Notes: generated by a model not told the origin, from the letters alone. Counted from the stretch's first letter, positions 42,511-55,900 are shown. The stretch is DNA of 64,000 bases from Thelonectria olida (GCA_020736575.1 JAGPYM010000017.1:1-64000), one strand, 5' to 3'. Made by a program: numbers and translations.

Positions 42511-43479
42511 TCATGACGCAAAACTCGGACTCCAGAGCATCTCGGGTCTCAAAGCTGCCCTTCTCACCCCAGACCTCGTCCACGAATTATTGACCTGAAC
42601 CATGTCCCACTCGTGTAGTTCGGGGATGTGGGTTTTACGAGCAGTCAGCTTGTATCCTCGGTTGCCCACTTCAATGAGAAACTTCTCGAGCAGACACTCG
42701 TCCACGTGCATCTGAAGGCAAAACTCGACCGTCTGGCGAGGGTGGACGTCGAGTGTCCTCAGGAACTTAAAAGGCGTGAATCCCTGCGTGTCCAAAGTAG
42801 ACCAACGCAGCTGCCTTCCTTTCTTGGGCATCGGAATGCCGTTCTTGATAAGCATGAGGATCGTCTGGCAGAGGTGGTTGATTTCCTCCCTACCTCGTTC
42901 GGAACTTCGCATTGCCCCGAGTGTGGTTGCGGCAACTGGCCGTCATAAGATGGTTTCCGTCGAGCCCGGGGGCAACACAGTTGTGGCGCCGTGATCAAGC
43001 AGAACCTTGACAGCACTATAGCACGTCTCGGCAGAGTGCAGCAGTCTACCTCCTTTACAGGGTATGAGACATGACTCAATCACACTCGGCAACGGCTTAT
43101 CTATAGAATCCAGAGACGCCGAGTCTGGGCGCATTTCTTTGTTGACAAGCTTGGTGAGTTCGGTGCGGCTGTGCTGGGCAAGTTGCTCCATGGCTTGGAC
43201 GTCGACATGCTTAACGATCTGGATCCACGACTCCTTGTAGAGGCGAGGCTCGCAGATACGAAGCAGTTGGGACGATGCGTGGGCGAAGTTATTGACATCG
43301 TTCGTATCGAGACACTTGTCTTCAGCAATCTGTTCGAGAGCCTCCTCTGGCAGTCTGAGCAAAAGACTACTCTGGGGAGCTGAGGCCGAGACCGAGTCGA
43401 CATCCATTTGCGAACCCGGATCCATGACCGGAGCGTCCGGCATCTCCACATCCATCGGGGCGCTGGGAGGCTCAGCCAT
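42511..43479 (-). pseudogene. F-box-like gene split by an in-frame TGA
   Basis: ATG 43479 opens a 178-codon frame with an acidic Met/Asp-rich N-terminus (MDVEMPDAPVMDPGSQMDVD) and an F-box-like helix set LRLPEEALEQIAEDKCLDTNDVNNFAHASSQLL-type at about 41-73. It ends in one ankyrin-like unit (LLHSAETCYSAVKVLLDHGA). TGA at 42945-42943 stops it, yet the same frame stays open for a further 143 codons to TGA 42513-42511. The continuation, NHLCQTILMLIKNGIP then STLDTQGFTPFKFL, looks like more ankyrin-type sequence. One point change (for example CGA to TGA) would explain it. Alternatives are a leaky TGA-CGG readthrough stop or a sequence error. No suitable intron to bypass the stop was found. Composition is normal and no other lesion is seen. 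Confidence 0.6.
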
Positions 43480-45059
43480 ATTCGGAGTGACCGATGTCGG
43501 TGAGCTATTGTGTTATCTTGTGATGTGATGACTTTGGAAGACAAAAACGAGAGACGACAGCCATGCCAGGATGGTCCAAGTATCTCTTTACGAATTGTAT
43601 TCTTTGACGCCTGTTCATGTTCACTGTGATTGATTCCTATGAGTTTCTATGTCTTGTTCCTCATGCAACAGTATTCTCGCAATTCGTGTTCACCGTATAG
43701 ACAGATCCGAAAACACCAGTCAACGACTGAGGGAACTCCTAGCATATTCCCTACTGCTCGAGAAAACCGATTAGACGATCTTAAGTTCTAGAAACAAAGA
43801 TAATGTTCAAGTGAAAAAGTTTGGAAACAACTTACTCATTATGGCATGTTGTTCGAGAACATTAAGTTCTAGCACACGACGACTATGCATATCGGGCCTA
43901 TTCAGCCGCTCTCACTAGTCGTCGTCCCGGAAAAAATAGTCTCTATTCACCGCTGGACTCTTTCGACTCGTGACATACTGCGTAAAAGCTAGCGAAATTG
44001 GGCGATCCATCCTCGGGGATTGTACGTCCGCTTACTTGGCATTGTTCATACCGTCTTACACCTCCTCTTAGACCCGGATCGCTGACTGGTTACCCGCGCC
44101 ATTGATGGCCTTTTAGGGCGGGAGCGATGCTTATACGGGATGAGCCGATAGGTGGATGAACACGGGATGACCAAGGTTGCATTACGTGGATAGGTTGAGT
44201 TGTGTTTGGAGGGATATCCGTGAATGGATGAGGGATTGGGATCCTTGACCATGAATGGAGAGGTAATATCGACTGGGTATTGCTCTGGAATAGCACATGT
44301 TGGTTCTACGTTTATCCGATGTAAACCGAGGTGGCAGAGGTCTGTATATTGATTCTAGAGCTTTTCATAGAGGATGGAAGTAGAATGGCATGTCCATCTG
44401 CCAAGCCTGCGAGTCAATGCACATGGAACGGCATGCCCCCTGAACCCTTACCCGTCCGTCTGTCACGGTCAAGAGATGCTAGTTTCACCTTTCGCCCACT
44501 TCCCCATAGATAGTCCAAATTCAGGGACCTGCAGTACGCGTACATCAACGTGAAACAAACTTCGATAACTCCCCAATAAACATTCCTTAGACTCCTCCCC
44601 GTCGATCCACTTGCTCCAGGCCCGGTCCAACATCTTCCCACGAATCGCAACGCATCTCCGTGACCAAAACGGAAACTCGCCCGTTTCGTCCATTGATGCC
44701 CACCACCCGCTCCCACGGGGCTGGAACGTCTTAGACCGTACTGAGTACTGTTCGTTTGGGTGGCTCCATTCTACGATTTGTCGACGGACGAGAGCTTCCT
44801 CCGTCCAAGGCGAATGCCGTCAAAGCCGTGCCAAGCGATCCATGCCGGCCGGAGATGAAGCCAGGACGGCGTCGTCATGTTGTGTGAGCCCAGACTCTTC
44901 CGGCCTTTGGGGAAAACTATATAGATGTTGATGCTGGACGACATCAAGCAGAAGAACAAAGACGCTCGAGGCATCTCTTTGGTTTCTGTTTCCTTGGTTG
45001 TCCCTGAACCTGGTGTTCCTCACTCGCACATAGTACACCCACCTCGAAGAGTATCCGAC
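43480..45059. other. 1.6 kb divergent intergenic
   Basis: Between the F-box-like gene and the pectin lyase. No gene supported. A near-repeated TTAAGTTCTAG motif lies at 43779-43789 and 43863-43873. Confidence 0.5.
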
Positions 45060-46233
45060 ATGAAGGGCCTCTTCCTCTTCGCGGCCCTCCTCCGCTCCGC
45101 CCTCGCCGTCGGCGTCACGGGCTCGGCCGAGGGCTTCGCCAAGGGCGTCACCGGCGGCGGCACCGCGACGCCCGTCTACCCGACCACCACGGCCCAGCTC
45201 GTCTCGTACCTGACCGACGACACGGCCCGCGTCATCATCCTGCAGCAGACCTTTGACTTTACCTCCTCCGAGGGCACCACCACCGCCACCGGCTGCGCGC
45301 CCTGGGGCACCGGGTCGGCCTGCCAAAAGGCCATCAACAAGGACTCGTGGTGCGACAACTACCAGTCGTCGGCCACCAAGGTCAGCGTCACCTACGACAA
45401 CGCCGGCATCCTCGGCATCCAGGTCAAGAGCAACAAGTCCATCGTCGGCGTCGGCTCCAAGGGCATCATCAAGGGCAAGGGTCTGCGCATCGTCAGCGGC
45501 GCCAGCAACATCATCATCCAGAACATCCACATCACCAACCTCAACCCCAGCCTCGTCTGGGGCGGCGATGCCATCACCCTCAACAACGCCGACATGGTCT
45601 GGATCGACCACGTCACCACCTCGCTGATCGGCCGTCAGCACATTGTCCTGGGCACCAGCGCCGACAACCGCGTGACCATTTCCAACTCCAAGATTGACGG
45701 CACCACGTCGTGGTCTCCCAACTGCGACACCTACCACTACTGGGGCATCTACTTTGCCGGATCCAGCGATGTAAGTAGGCCAGAAAATAAAGCGACGCAA
45801 ACACTAACAACCGCAGCTCGTCACCTTCAAGAACAACTACATCTACCACACCTCGGGCCGCAGCCCCAAGCTCGCCGGCAACACCCTCCTCCACGCCGTC
45901 AACAACTACTGGTACGACAACAACGGCCACGCGTTCGAGATTGACTCTGGCTCCATGGTCCTCGCCGAGGGCAACATTTTCCAAAACGTCGACACCATCG
46001 TCGAGGACGGCCGCGCCGGCCAGCTCTTCAGCAGCCCCTCAACCTCTGCCAACACCGTCTGCTCGACCTACCTTGGCCGCGTCTGCCAGATCAACGGCTT
46101 CGGCAGCTCCGGCTCCATGAGCGGCACCGACACGGCCTTCCTGACCAACTTCTCCGGCAAGAATATTGCCTCGGCGTCTGCTTATACTGCCGTCACCTCT
46201 GTCAAGACCAGCGCTGGTTTCGGTACCATCTAA
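45060..46233 (+). CDS. pectin lyase, secreted (PL1 family)
   Basis: Two exons, 45060-45770 and 45817-46233, 375 residues, with a signal peptide ([16 protein letters not shown]). Right-handed beta-helix of polysaccharide lyase family 1, pectin lyase type: [50 protein letters not shown] (Asp170 and the WIDH motif at 181-184) and RQHIV. After the intron come [14 protein letters not shown] with Arg252 as the likely catalytic arginine, and [15 protein letters not shown]. Cleaves methyl-esterified pectin by beta-elimination outside the cell. Several Cys (79, 88, 98, 222) fit disulfides. GC-rich with strong third-position C bias, unlike neighbouring genes, as usual for highly expressed secreted enzymes. 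A longer frame from 44925 exists, but the signal peptide fixes this start. Confidence 0.95.
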
Positions 46234-46695
46234 GGGACGAGTGTGGCGTGGGGAGTAGGACAACTAGCTGGTCCGGACCAGCATTCTTTCAATGTATCCA
46301 TCTTACATCCTGGCCAAGTACACGAACTAGGCCTTTTGTCAATACAAACAAGTCACTTAACCTTCCTGACCTCTTGTGCACTGCGATGTGACGTCAATGC
46401 ATATACAATGTTTATTTCCTGTGAAAAGTACCAAACGGTCAATTGCAAAAACCCGAACCAATAAACGACCGTAACCCATGCTATGTAACCTGATGAATCC
46501 TCAGGCCAAAGACGACGACCCACCCTAAACAACCTATGCTCCTTCTAGAGCCAATTATCTGATTATGAACAAAGCCAACGGATTACCTTGCCAAACGAAC
46601 ATATGCACGGTATCCAAATGCAACAATGCCAAGGCATTCTCATTAACAATCTCAATACTCTCCCCTACCCATGACTGATGCGCCCATCAGAAGCA
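46234..46695. other. convergent 3' intergenic
   Basis: 460 bp between two convergent stops; no gene. Confidence 0.6.
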
Positions 46696-49600
46696 TCATG
46701 CCGCAATCGCCCTTCCACTCGTCGACCGGCCAATAGTCTTGAAGCTGTGATACTGGCCATCGGTTCCCATGGTATCGAATCGGGAAGCTCCCATACCGTC
46801 CGACGTATAGCCGCTGAAGTAATATCCAATGATAACCACCAGGTACGTCAGCATCAGGATGCTGCCCTTGAAATAGTTGCTCTTTCCTTCGCCGTACATG
46901 TAGCTGAGCAGGAAGACGCACAAAATAACTGTCACCATGTCCCACTGGGGGAAAAGCAGCGAGAAAGTGTACATGGCCGGGTCACCTCCGTCGGGAACTC
47001 CAGGCCAAAAGGCCGAGTAAAACACGAGGGCGGGGATCTGAAGAAGACAGACTTGGAGGGCGTAGGCTGAACCGATTTCCATGGAGAGGGCGATGTTGCC
47101 ATTCATGGCAAAGGAAATAGCGTTCTAAACCAGTTAGTCAGGATACAAATCGTCACACGAGGCGGACTTACCAAAAACTCGGTCGTATTGGGGACCAGAG
47201 CGAATAGAGTGATGCCGAGGAATTTCTGGTCGATGGAGAAGCTGTTCAAGACAACGTCCACGGTATCGACCAGGATTTCGGCAATGATGGCGTAGAGCAC
47301 AGTGGCACCAAGCAAGATGATGGCACTCTTGGCTCGGCCCCAGTTGGGTGCATCATGGCCGCCGTGAGCATGCGCTTCCGTGGCGGGAGCATCCGTGTGC
47401 TCGGGGGCATGCTGGCGGGTGGGAGCCTGAGGTCGGGGAGTAGGAGGCACGGCAGAGGTTCTCCGGGAGTGGCGGTCGCGAGAAGCAATGGCAGCAGCCG
47501 TGGCAGCGATTTCGGCAACCTCCCGAGCCAGTCGTTTGTTATCAGCATCACTCAGACCAGCGAGGCTGAGGGGCTGGCGAGCAGCTTCTCCATCCCTAGA
47601 CCTCGGAGGAACAACGTGCGGCGTGGACGAAACCCCGTTGGCAGGCGCCGCTGACTGTCCGGTAGTAGAACTCTGGCGAGAAAAGTCTTCGGGCAAGCCA
47701 ACTTGCTTGAGAGATTGACCAAGGATGCGCTTGTACAGGTGAGAGTCACGGATTTCAGCTCCACTGGCCTCAGCAACGGCGACCGAGGCCGATTGAGCCT
47801 GGGATGGCCGGACGCTCGAGGCATGCATGGACGTGTGCAGGTGCTCCTCGTGCCGCTTTTCGTCAATTTCCGCATTCCAAATCACGGCAGCATGAGTTCG
47901 CAGGGTGAACCAGAGACCGATCAGGTAGGACAAGAAGAGCAACACAGCAGCCATGTAGCAGTATGGGCGGACAGCCTCCAGGTAGAACCGGTCCCCGAGG
48001 TTGGGGGCCTGGTTGAAATAGCACCGACGACAGTCTCGGCCAGACGCATCAAGCCCATAATCTTCACAGTCCAGACAGTTGAGCTCATGGGTACCATAGA
48101 TTTGGTAGAACAGCGTCGGACTAAACGAACCGACAACGGCGAACAACAGCATGGTCGACGTCACACCCGCGGATTTGGCATTGAAGCGTTGCGTCTTTCG
48201 CTTGATGGCACCAAAGCACATGGAAATGCCCGGGAGGAACAAAATACCTGCAAAAATACTGCCGACGATGCTGCCCTCGACGAGCTGACCCTTACCCTGG
48301 GCCAGTGCAACGCAGTACAGGAAGACTTCCACGACGGTTGCAAAGAATGCATTGATGGCAGCACCGACGCCCATCGAGGATTGCGCAGAGATGGAGGCAA
48401 CAGCCTGTCCAATGAAGTAGGCGAGAGGAATGATAGACAGCAAACCGGCCGTGAAGAGAAAGGCTGGATTGGTGAGCCAGTTCTCAATATGGAGGACACC
48501 CTCGAGCACTAGCCAATCGAAAATCACAAAGACGACAACGACCATGAGGTTGATGAGGAAGATGTTGGTACCGTCGACGGTGTACTTCCAGTATCGGGAA
48601 CCAACCGCACGATACGTGCACAGCAGAATGGACGAGTTCGGGGCGTCGTCGGTTCTGGCAAACCTAATGTCGGACTCGAAAGACAAGGCCAGAGGATGGC
48701 GTCTCAGGTGGTCGAAGAGGAGGAAAGTGGCTTTGCCCATGGGGATCCAAAAGACCAAGAACCAGCAGATGCCCGACACGATAATCAGAGACGGCGAGAT
48801 CAAGCAGTAGAAGAAGATGAAGAAGATGACTCTGCCAATGTTCCACTGCCCACGTCCAAAGAGCCGTCGCTTGAACTGAGGAAGTTCGCTAGACTCACCT
48901 CGTCGACCACGGCCAAGGAGGCTCTCGGTTTCGCTAGGCTCCGAGTCGATGCTTCTTCTTGAACGGCCGACAATGGAACGGTTGCGGTCCGGGCCAAAGA
49001 AGAGTCTGCCGTATTCGAGATCTCCGCTCTGCCACTGCTCGTACTCGGAGATGCTTCTGCCTTCGTCTTGGTCTTCATCCATGTATGCGTCGTCCTTTTC
49101 AAGACGCACAAACTTACCAAACGGGTAGAAAAGATAGCCGGCCAAACCCCAAAGGACTCTTCCGTACTCTCTCCCGCTAGGAGCAGCAGAGAAGAGTAGA
49201 CATGTGACCGCGCCTATGGCGGCGAAAGAGGCCATCCACCAGCCAAAAAGAATGGTCCAGAGCATATTAAACAGCAGCAGCCAGTTGCTTACTCGGCCGC
49301 CAGGTGCGGAGTGGATATCTTGCTGGGCAAACTTTTGAATGGAACGGTCCTTTTTGTACAGGGCGGGCTTCCAAACACGGATGCCAAAGGGGTGTGTTTG
49401 GTTGATGGCCTGTTGTCGGTCCTTGAGGGTGAAGCTCTCGGCTTCGCTGACCTCGCCGTCAGACTCGCAGTCGACATGGTCTTCGAGGGGGAGCTCTTCA
49501 TCGTGGTTCTCTTCGTTTTCAGCTGCGCTCTCGGATTCGGGCTCTTCCTCCTCTTCGAGTTCATCGTCACTATCGTGGTGTGATTGAACACGGGATAGCT

Positions 49601-50096
49601 GGGTTGTGAGCGGAGGACGGCGACGAAGGGTTTGTTGTCGCTCGGCGGCGTCCTGCTCGACCTCGTGGAGCTCGTCGTCGACGGAGAAGACGCTGCCGCG
49701 GTGAGGCGTGGCAGAAGGACGGCGGGGCATTGGCGGCTTGCGTAGTCGAGTAACGGATCGAACTCGTTCGGGGCCTTTCGGTGGACGGGGGGTAGATTGG
49801 GAGGATCGTGAAGCTTCGCCAGCTTGGCTTGACGTTGCAGTCCCGCCAATGGAGCCTAAGATGTTAAGCACGCATTCTTTATAAGAGTGCGGTGATGGGG
49901 CGTAGCTACCATAGGTCGTCTCTGGTCTATGTCGCACTGTATCAGTGGACTGGAAGCTCTCTGAGAGACCTTGATCATCGCGATGTGCGGTCGACTCGGA
50001 GCGTGTGAGAGGACTGCGGGTATCCGCAGGTGATGTCGCACTAGACGATTCGCCGTGGCGCGCCGTGGCTGAACTGTCTTGTCTCGAGGGATCCAT
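46696..50096 (-). CDS. VNX1-like vacuolar cation/H+ exchanger (CAX superfamily)
   Basis: Two exons, 50096-47172 and 47124-46696, 1117 residues. Long cytosolic N-terminus (about 1-240), Ser-rich then strongly acidic (DDELEEEEEPESESAAENEE), then DUF-type VNX1 head HPFGIRVWKPALYKKDRSIQ and two transmembrane stretches. Sodium/calcium exchanger repeats: VGAAINAFFATVVEVFLYCVALAQGK (alpha-1 with acidic residues in the helix) and, across the intron, LGITLFALVPNTTEFLNAISFAMN (alpha-2). About a dozen membrane helices in all. A loop with CLDC and CRRC pairs (NCLDCEDYGLDASGRDCRRC region) separates the halves. Yeast Vnx1 exchanges monovalent cations for protons at the vacuole. An optional 54-nt in-phase intron (GTAGCT to CTTAG, about 49857-49910) would remove 18 residues and join TTYG to SIGG. 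Confidence 0.9.
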
Positions 50097-51753
50097 GATG
50101 AAGATTTCGATGGGTGAGCAGTGAATCCTATCGACAAGCGAGCTGTGGGAGCTTGGGGGTAGAGGGCGCCACGGATTTATTAATTAGACGAGAGAACAGG
50201 AACAGACCCCAGCGCAGCTTGTTCCGTTAGGCCTTTGTGGGAACAGAGAGAATGTCGAACATGCCAGAGTCACTGCGGGCGATCTGGGCCAAAAAGATCT
50301 GCTCAGGCTCGTGAGCTGTGACCCTTGGGCTGATGTTTGATTGAGATTGGAAAGAGGAGAGTGGGCTTCTCTTGGTGGTGTCTTGGTTCCAGCCAACCGA
50401 GCGTCGGGTCTCAGGTACCTGCCTGCGCGCGTGGCTCGATGGCTTGCTTTTTGCGCGTTAGCGAAGATGAAGATGAGGCCAGCTTTGGAGAGAAAAGCCG
50501 CAAAGAGGCGAATACAGAGAGAAGACGGAGAAGACGGAACGAGAAAATCTGAGTTTTTAAGAGGAGTCTCGACCTTGGAGTTCTGAGGTCGCGGGTCGGC
50601 TACTGAGGGGGGATGGATAACTAGAGGGCTGCGCACCTGAGGAGGATACAGCGGCTACTTCCAAAATATGACAAACACAACAATAACACCACCATCACCA
50701 AACGCCACTCAACGGCTTTGTTCTTCCTTTCGATTGGACGAGTAGATTCAAAGCAAACGACACACAGTGGAAATAATGAGCGGATGGAAGCAAAAAGGAT
50801 ACACAAAACGTCACGAACACTGCATCAGCGCACGACGTCAACCAATGCCTCCTATCAAAGGCCGATTCGAGCACAGACACGATAACTTTAAGCACGAAGC
50901 ATTCGTACAGGGAGGGAGGGGATCGGTGAGCTTGGACAAGGTATCTCGAGTGCTCCTCAACCCATCCCCAAAAATATCGACAACGCTTCTATTTGGTCCT
51001 TCCCTCTTCTCGCGATACAGTGACTCGATTCGACATCAACTGGGCGTCGGTGGACAGTCCGGTATTGAGGTCTACCGCTCGTTCCAAGCCCGTGATCATC
51101 CTGCACCTAATGGTACCCTGGACGGTTGAATCGGGCGTCCCTGTGCAGCCGCACATGCCAAGATAACGTCATTTTGCGTCCCAACGGCACTTGTCAGCTT
51201 TTGGCCCGATCTCAAGCCCTTGGCACGTCTCGCAGTGATCAATATCATGTTCTGCTTATCGCATCCAGCGTTACCATAAGTAGCACAAACTCGACATCAT
51301 ACGTAGAATAACACGATTCTGGCTTCTTCCTCGATTGCAGGGATTTATTTGGTAACTTGCAGTGGTTCATCCAATTTGAGCCTGCTGACGTTCCTGCAGC
51401 CGAAGCCACAGCATGACCCATGACTCTCTCTCGGCAACCTGCTTACCCTACAGCCCAACATCTGGCTCGGAATCGGTGAAACCAAAGATCCGTCGCACTG
51501 AGCATCTTCCCAATCGGACCCGTTAAGATGGCCCGTGCACATTCTCTGCGGCTTACGAGACCAGCTGTAGCCTTGTCACCAAGCTTCGACCTCATCGCAA
51601 CCGTCCATCACCATACTAATTCCTCGACTCCGACTCCAGCTTTCAATCATCGTTCTTCTCCTGCCACCACCGCCGTAACGACATCCAAATTAGCTCTTGC
51701 TCAAACCTCTCGCCTTAACCGACTCTCATTCTCCTCGAGGGAGCTCCGCCAAG
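50097..51753. other. 1.66 kb divergent promoter region, VNX1-like / RPT6
   Basis: No gene supported. Contains both promoters and 5' leaders. A longer open frame starts at 51697 in phase with RPT6 but adds residues not expected for that protein. Confidence 0.55.
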
Positions 51754-52978
51754 ATGGCGCTCGACCAGTACTACCACAACAAGATCGAGGGGATGAAGCT
51801 CGAGATCCTCAAGGGTCAAGCTGCCCTTCGTCGCCTCGAGGCCCAGCGAAACGACTATAACTCCCGTGTGCGATTGCTGCGAGAAGAGCTCGGCCTCTTG
51901 CAACAACCGGGTTCCTACGTCGGTGAGGTCGTCAAGGTTATGAGCACCAAGAAGATCCTCGTCAAGGTACACCCGGAAGGAAAATACGGTACGTCATGGT
52001 TTCACATGATTCTCTTGTCGTTTCATTCTCTGACTCGTCTTAGTCGTCGATGTGTCCGATAGCGTCGATGTTGCCAAGCTCACACCCGGAAAGCGAGTTA
52101 CGCTCCTGTCCGACAGTTACAAATTGGAAAAGATGCTCCCATCTTCCGTCGATCCCCTCGTCTCTCTCATGATGGTAGAGAAGGTGCCCGACAGTACATA
52201 TGATATGATTGGTGGTTTGGATCAGCAAATCAAGGAAATCAAGGAGGTCATCGAGCTTGGCCTCAAGCACCCAGAGCTTTTCGAGTCTTTGGGTATCGCA
52301 CAACCCAAGGGTGTCCTCCTCTACGGCCCCCCTGGTACCGGAAAGACCCTCCTTGCCCGAGCGGTCGCCCATCACACTGCTTGTAAATTCATTCGAGTCT
52401 CAGGTTCCGAGTTGGTGCAAAAGTACATTGGTGAGGGTAGTCGGATGGTCCGAGAGCTCTTCGTCATGGCGCGAGAGCATGCCCCCTCAATCATCTTTAT
52501 GGACGAAATCGACAGTATTGGTTCGTCGCGAGTGGAAGGCTCGTCTGGTGGCGATTCAGAAGTACAGCGAACCATGCTTGAGCTTTTGAACCAGCTTGAC
52601 GGTTTCGAGCCCACCAAGAACATCAAGGTCATCATGGCCACGAATCGACTCGACATCCTCGACCCCGCCCTGCTGCGACCCGGTCGTATTGATCGAAAGA
52701 TTGAGTTCCCCCCACCGAGTGTCGAGGCTCGAGCCGACATTCTCCGTATCCACAGCCGCAAGATGAACCTGACCCGTGGTATCAACCTCACCAAGATTGC
52801 CGAGAAGATGAACGGCTGCTCCGGTGCCGAGCTCAAGGGTGTGTGCACAGAAGCTGGAATGTACGCCCTGCGTGAGAGGCGAGTCCACGTCACCCAAGAG
52901 GACTTTGAACTCGCTACTGCCAAGATTCTCAACAAGCACGACGACAAGGAGGTGGCGTTGGGCAAGCTTTGGAAGTGA
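51754..52978 (+). CDS. RPT6: 26S proteasome regulatory ATPase Rpt6 (Sug1)
   Basis: Two exons, 51754-51988 and 52044-52978, exactly 389 residues, the usual Rpt6 length. N-terminal coiled coil ([20 protein letters not shown]), OB region ([27 protein letters not shown]), AAA domain with Walker A GPPGTGKT at 173-180, Walker B FMDEID ending at 235, sensor ATNRLD and arginine fingers in [13 protein letters not shown]. Ends in LGKLWK rather than an HbYX tail, as is normal for this subunit. Unfolds substrates for the 20S core in nucleus and cytosol. The start at 51754 (preceded by CCAAG) gives [13 protein letters not shown], the expected N-terminus. Confidence 0.97.
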
Positions 52979-55900
52979 AGGGTGGTTCGGAGATACGACA
53001 CGACATACGACGGCTTCTTTCTTGGTCTTTGTTGCTGCGGCCCCGGTTGCTCACGAATGGAGGGCTCTGGTTTTGATAAAAGAGCTGAGCGGGGACAATG
53101 GGAAGGAGTTGTAAGGATAGTAAATGTACCAATAACCGGGCAACTTTGTGTGTCTGGTAGCATATCCCTTGAGCGCTCTGTGCATGAATTCGTTACGCAA
53201 GTCACTCGTAGGCGCTTTATTTGCACTGGTTGTGATTCCGCCCTAGACTGAGTAATCAAGTTACCAAATGCAAGGCGACTCTGCTACGATGTGTCGATGG
53301 AATCCAGGTGCAGTTTCTGTCGATTTCACAAACTGAGAAACGTGACAGGCATCCAAGATTAATGGACTCGTGTGCCTGCGAATTGGCTAGTTAGTTGGTC
53401 TTGCCGTCTTTCGACCATAACCTCTTGCGAGAGATCCAAGACCTATCTCGAGGTCAAGAACCCTGCATCATATTACCATCTATTGTTCGAATATCGTTTT
53501 CTCACGATTTGCATCACAGAGCCCTTCACACGGATTTACCCGCTGCAGGCTCTCCGTCTCAAATTTGGACAAGAGGTATCGCGGCCCGAGTAGCCTGACT
53601 CAACAATCGGCCCCTTCACAACAGCCAGCTCCAAGCCACAGTCGCATCCCGAGATGCGTTGGAACTCGTAGGGCTCATTGATCTCATCGAGCATCGCACC
53701 CCTCCTCCTCTTCATGACTCGAAGCAGCCGTTTGCGAACCGACTAGCCTCGCGCGCCGTCCGCCTCTGGTTACTTCTAGTCTCAGGTCCATCCGGCACTG
53801 AAGTCAAATTCCTCCATCACAAAGCCGAAACATGTCACTCACAAAGAACGATTCAGCAGCAACCCACAGCCCGAGTCATCTTATCAATCCCGTTTCTTTC
53901 TGAATCACAACTTTATTGACGTGTAAGTAGATGAGTCGTGAGATCTGCGGGCGCTAGGCTTGGCAGCATTCCTCCGTCAGACGGCTCAAGCCGACAGATT
54001 CATTGCGACTCAAGCGGCAACCTTTGCCGGGCGGCCGGCAGAGAGAGAGATAACTACTCGGCGTGGGTTTACTAGCTAGGAACGGTCAGAAGGCGTTTAG
54101 AGGAAACCTGGAAGACCTCAACGTTCCTGCGTTGGATTTGGCGGTATTGCCGTTGTGTGTCCAACAATGTTCGCATCCCAGGTCAAGGTTCTCGATTCGA
54201 TGACCCGTTGACCGACTCTCTTGAGCTATGGAACGGGGAGGGGCGGTTGTTCCTGTCCCCATTTACTAGCAGAGTTCCCTCTCCCACGACCAGTTTGGCC
54301 AAGTGTCGGAGTGTTTCCTCATGGAATCACAGCTGATGATAGCGTGTGCACCTGTATCACGAGAGCGAAGCCCTAGTTGACGATAATCCACATCCCGCGA
54401 TTATCTAGTTATCAAACAAGGATGCGGTGGGCACAACTGGGCTCTGGCAAGGCCTCTCTTTGCATAGATTCCTCCACACCACAGGGCCATCCATGATCCC
54501 CCGCTTGTGAAGAACCGTCAGTAAAAAGAAAAACCAGCCCCTCATCCCACACGTGCCGAACCTGGCGCGGGAAACTGCCAGGATTGCCTCATTACATCGG
54601 TGTGTCCTCGTACGATGTCTATCTTCACCTTCCCGCTTCGCGCCTTTCGCTCAACCAAAAAGGCGTGTGGACGAAGGAACCCGGCAATCTGTCATTCCCC
54701 ACACAAAAGGACACACACCGGATAGTTACCTCCCAGCGGTGTGCCCAGTCGGTGCAAAGCCAAATTAAAGAGTTCTTTGGAGTGTCTTCCAGTCCGAGCA
54801 GGGGACGGGGAAGGTTGTCTGGTGGTCCCGAGGCCCGAAATCGTCGCTGTGGGCCAAGAAGCCATGATTGCTTCACAAGTCAGCCCCGAGACCCCGACTC
54901 CGCGACGGACGGATGCAGGGGTCCCTTCGGAAGGCTTGTCGAGAAGAAAACGTGACGGCTTGACCTTTCTACGCCTCGTTCTGCCATCTTACCACATTGG
55001 GGATAAGGCTTCGAGAATGGTGGTGGCGAACCCTGAATCTTGAGAGGGGCTGCGCGATTGTAAATTGTCATGAGGCCGTCGACGTGGCCGGCTGGTCAAC
55101 TAATATGCAAGCGTAGGCGGAATGGAGCCTGCCTAGGCCAATGTGCTGGGAAAGCCCTCTTTCATCAGCCTTTGATTTGAGTTGGAACTTGGAAGAGGCT
55201 GAGGAGCGGCAGGCAGAACTTGGCCGACAGCGGCACAACGGTTGGGCAAATGATGCGCTGTCCCACGGTATCGCGCACCGTCAGCGTCTAGAACGGCCCA
55301 AACACACGTCATTTGAGGCTGACGGGCGACGCAAAGTTAAAGAGAAGTGAGTACGAAGTCCGTTGCGTCTTCGAACATGGGAATACCCTGAGTTCGTTGG
55401 GGTCCGGAGCAGGAGTACCCGCCGTATTGTCAACGAATACTCCGTAAAATGCCCAGGTAGGAGTATGCTCCGGCCGCGGGGAACTCGGAGATGAACAGGA
55501 CGATCCGGCCGGATAGGATTTGGCGAGACGAATTCCCGCGTACTGCATGGCGCACACTTGACTCTTTGGCAAGGAAGCCTGGACTTTTGGGCTGAACGTC
55601 TTGTCCCTGTCGCCTCGTGCTTCTGGAGAATAGAAGAGCCCCTCTTCTGAAGTCACGTTTTCAGGGGTTCTTCAACAAGGGGAAGGTTTGGTATCCTGGA
55701 CACAGAGACAATAGACAACGGGGACGCGGACAGGGCAAGGCAGGCGAGGAAAGGGGTGTGTGCATGGCTCGTCTCGTGGCATAGGCACAACTTGTTTCCC
55801 CGAGGCTAAAGAGTCATTAATTACCTGCTGAGAACGACGCCATCGCGCAGAGGATTCGATTCGTCTTGTGGTAAACTGGCGGTAAAGGAGTTTAGGCGCA

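Noticed and set aside
44820..45800. 326-codon minus-strand frame rich in Asp, Val and Gly
   Set aside because: Antisense shadow of the GC-biased pectin lyase gene.
47703..48512. 269-codon plus-strand frame
   Set aside because: Antisense shadow of the VNX1-like exchanger, which has membrane helices and conserved motifs.
51697..51753. N-terminal extension of RPT6 from an upstream ATG
   Set aside because: The start at 51754 gives exactly 389 residues and the expected MALDQYY start.
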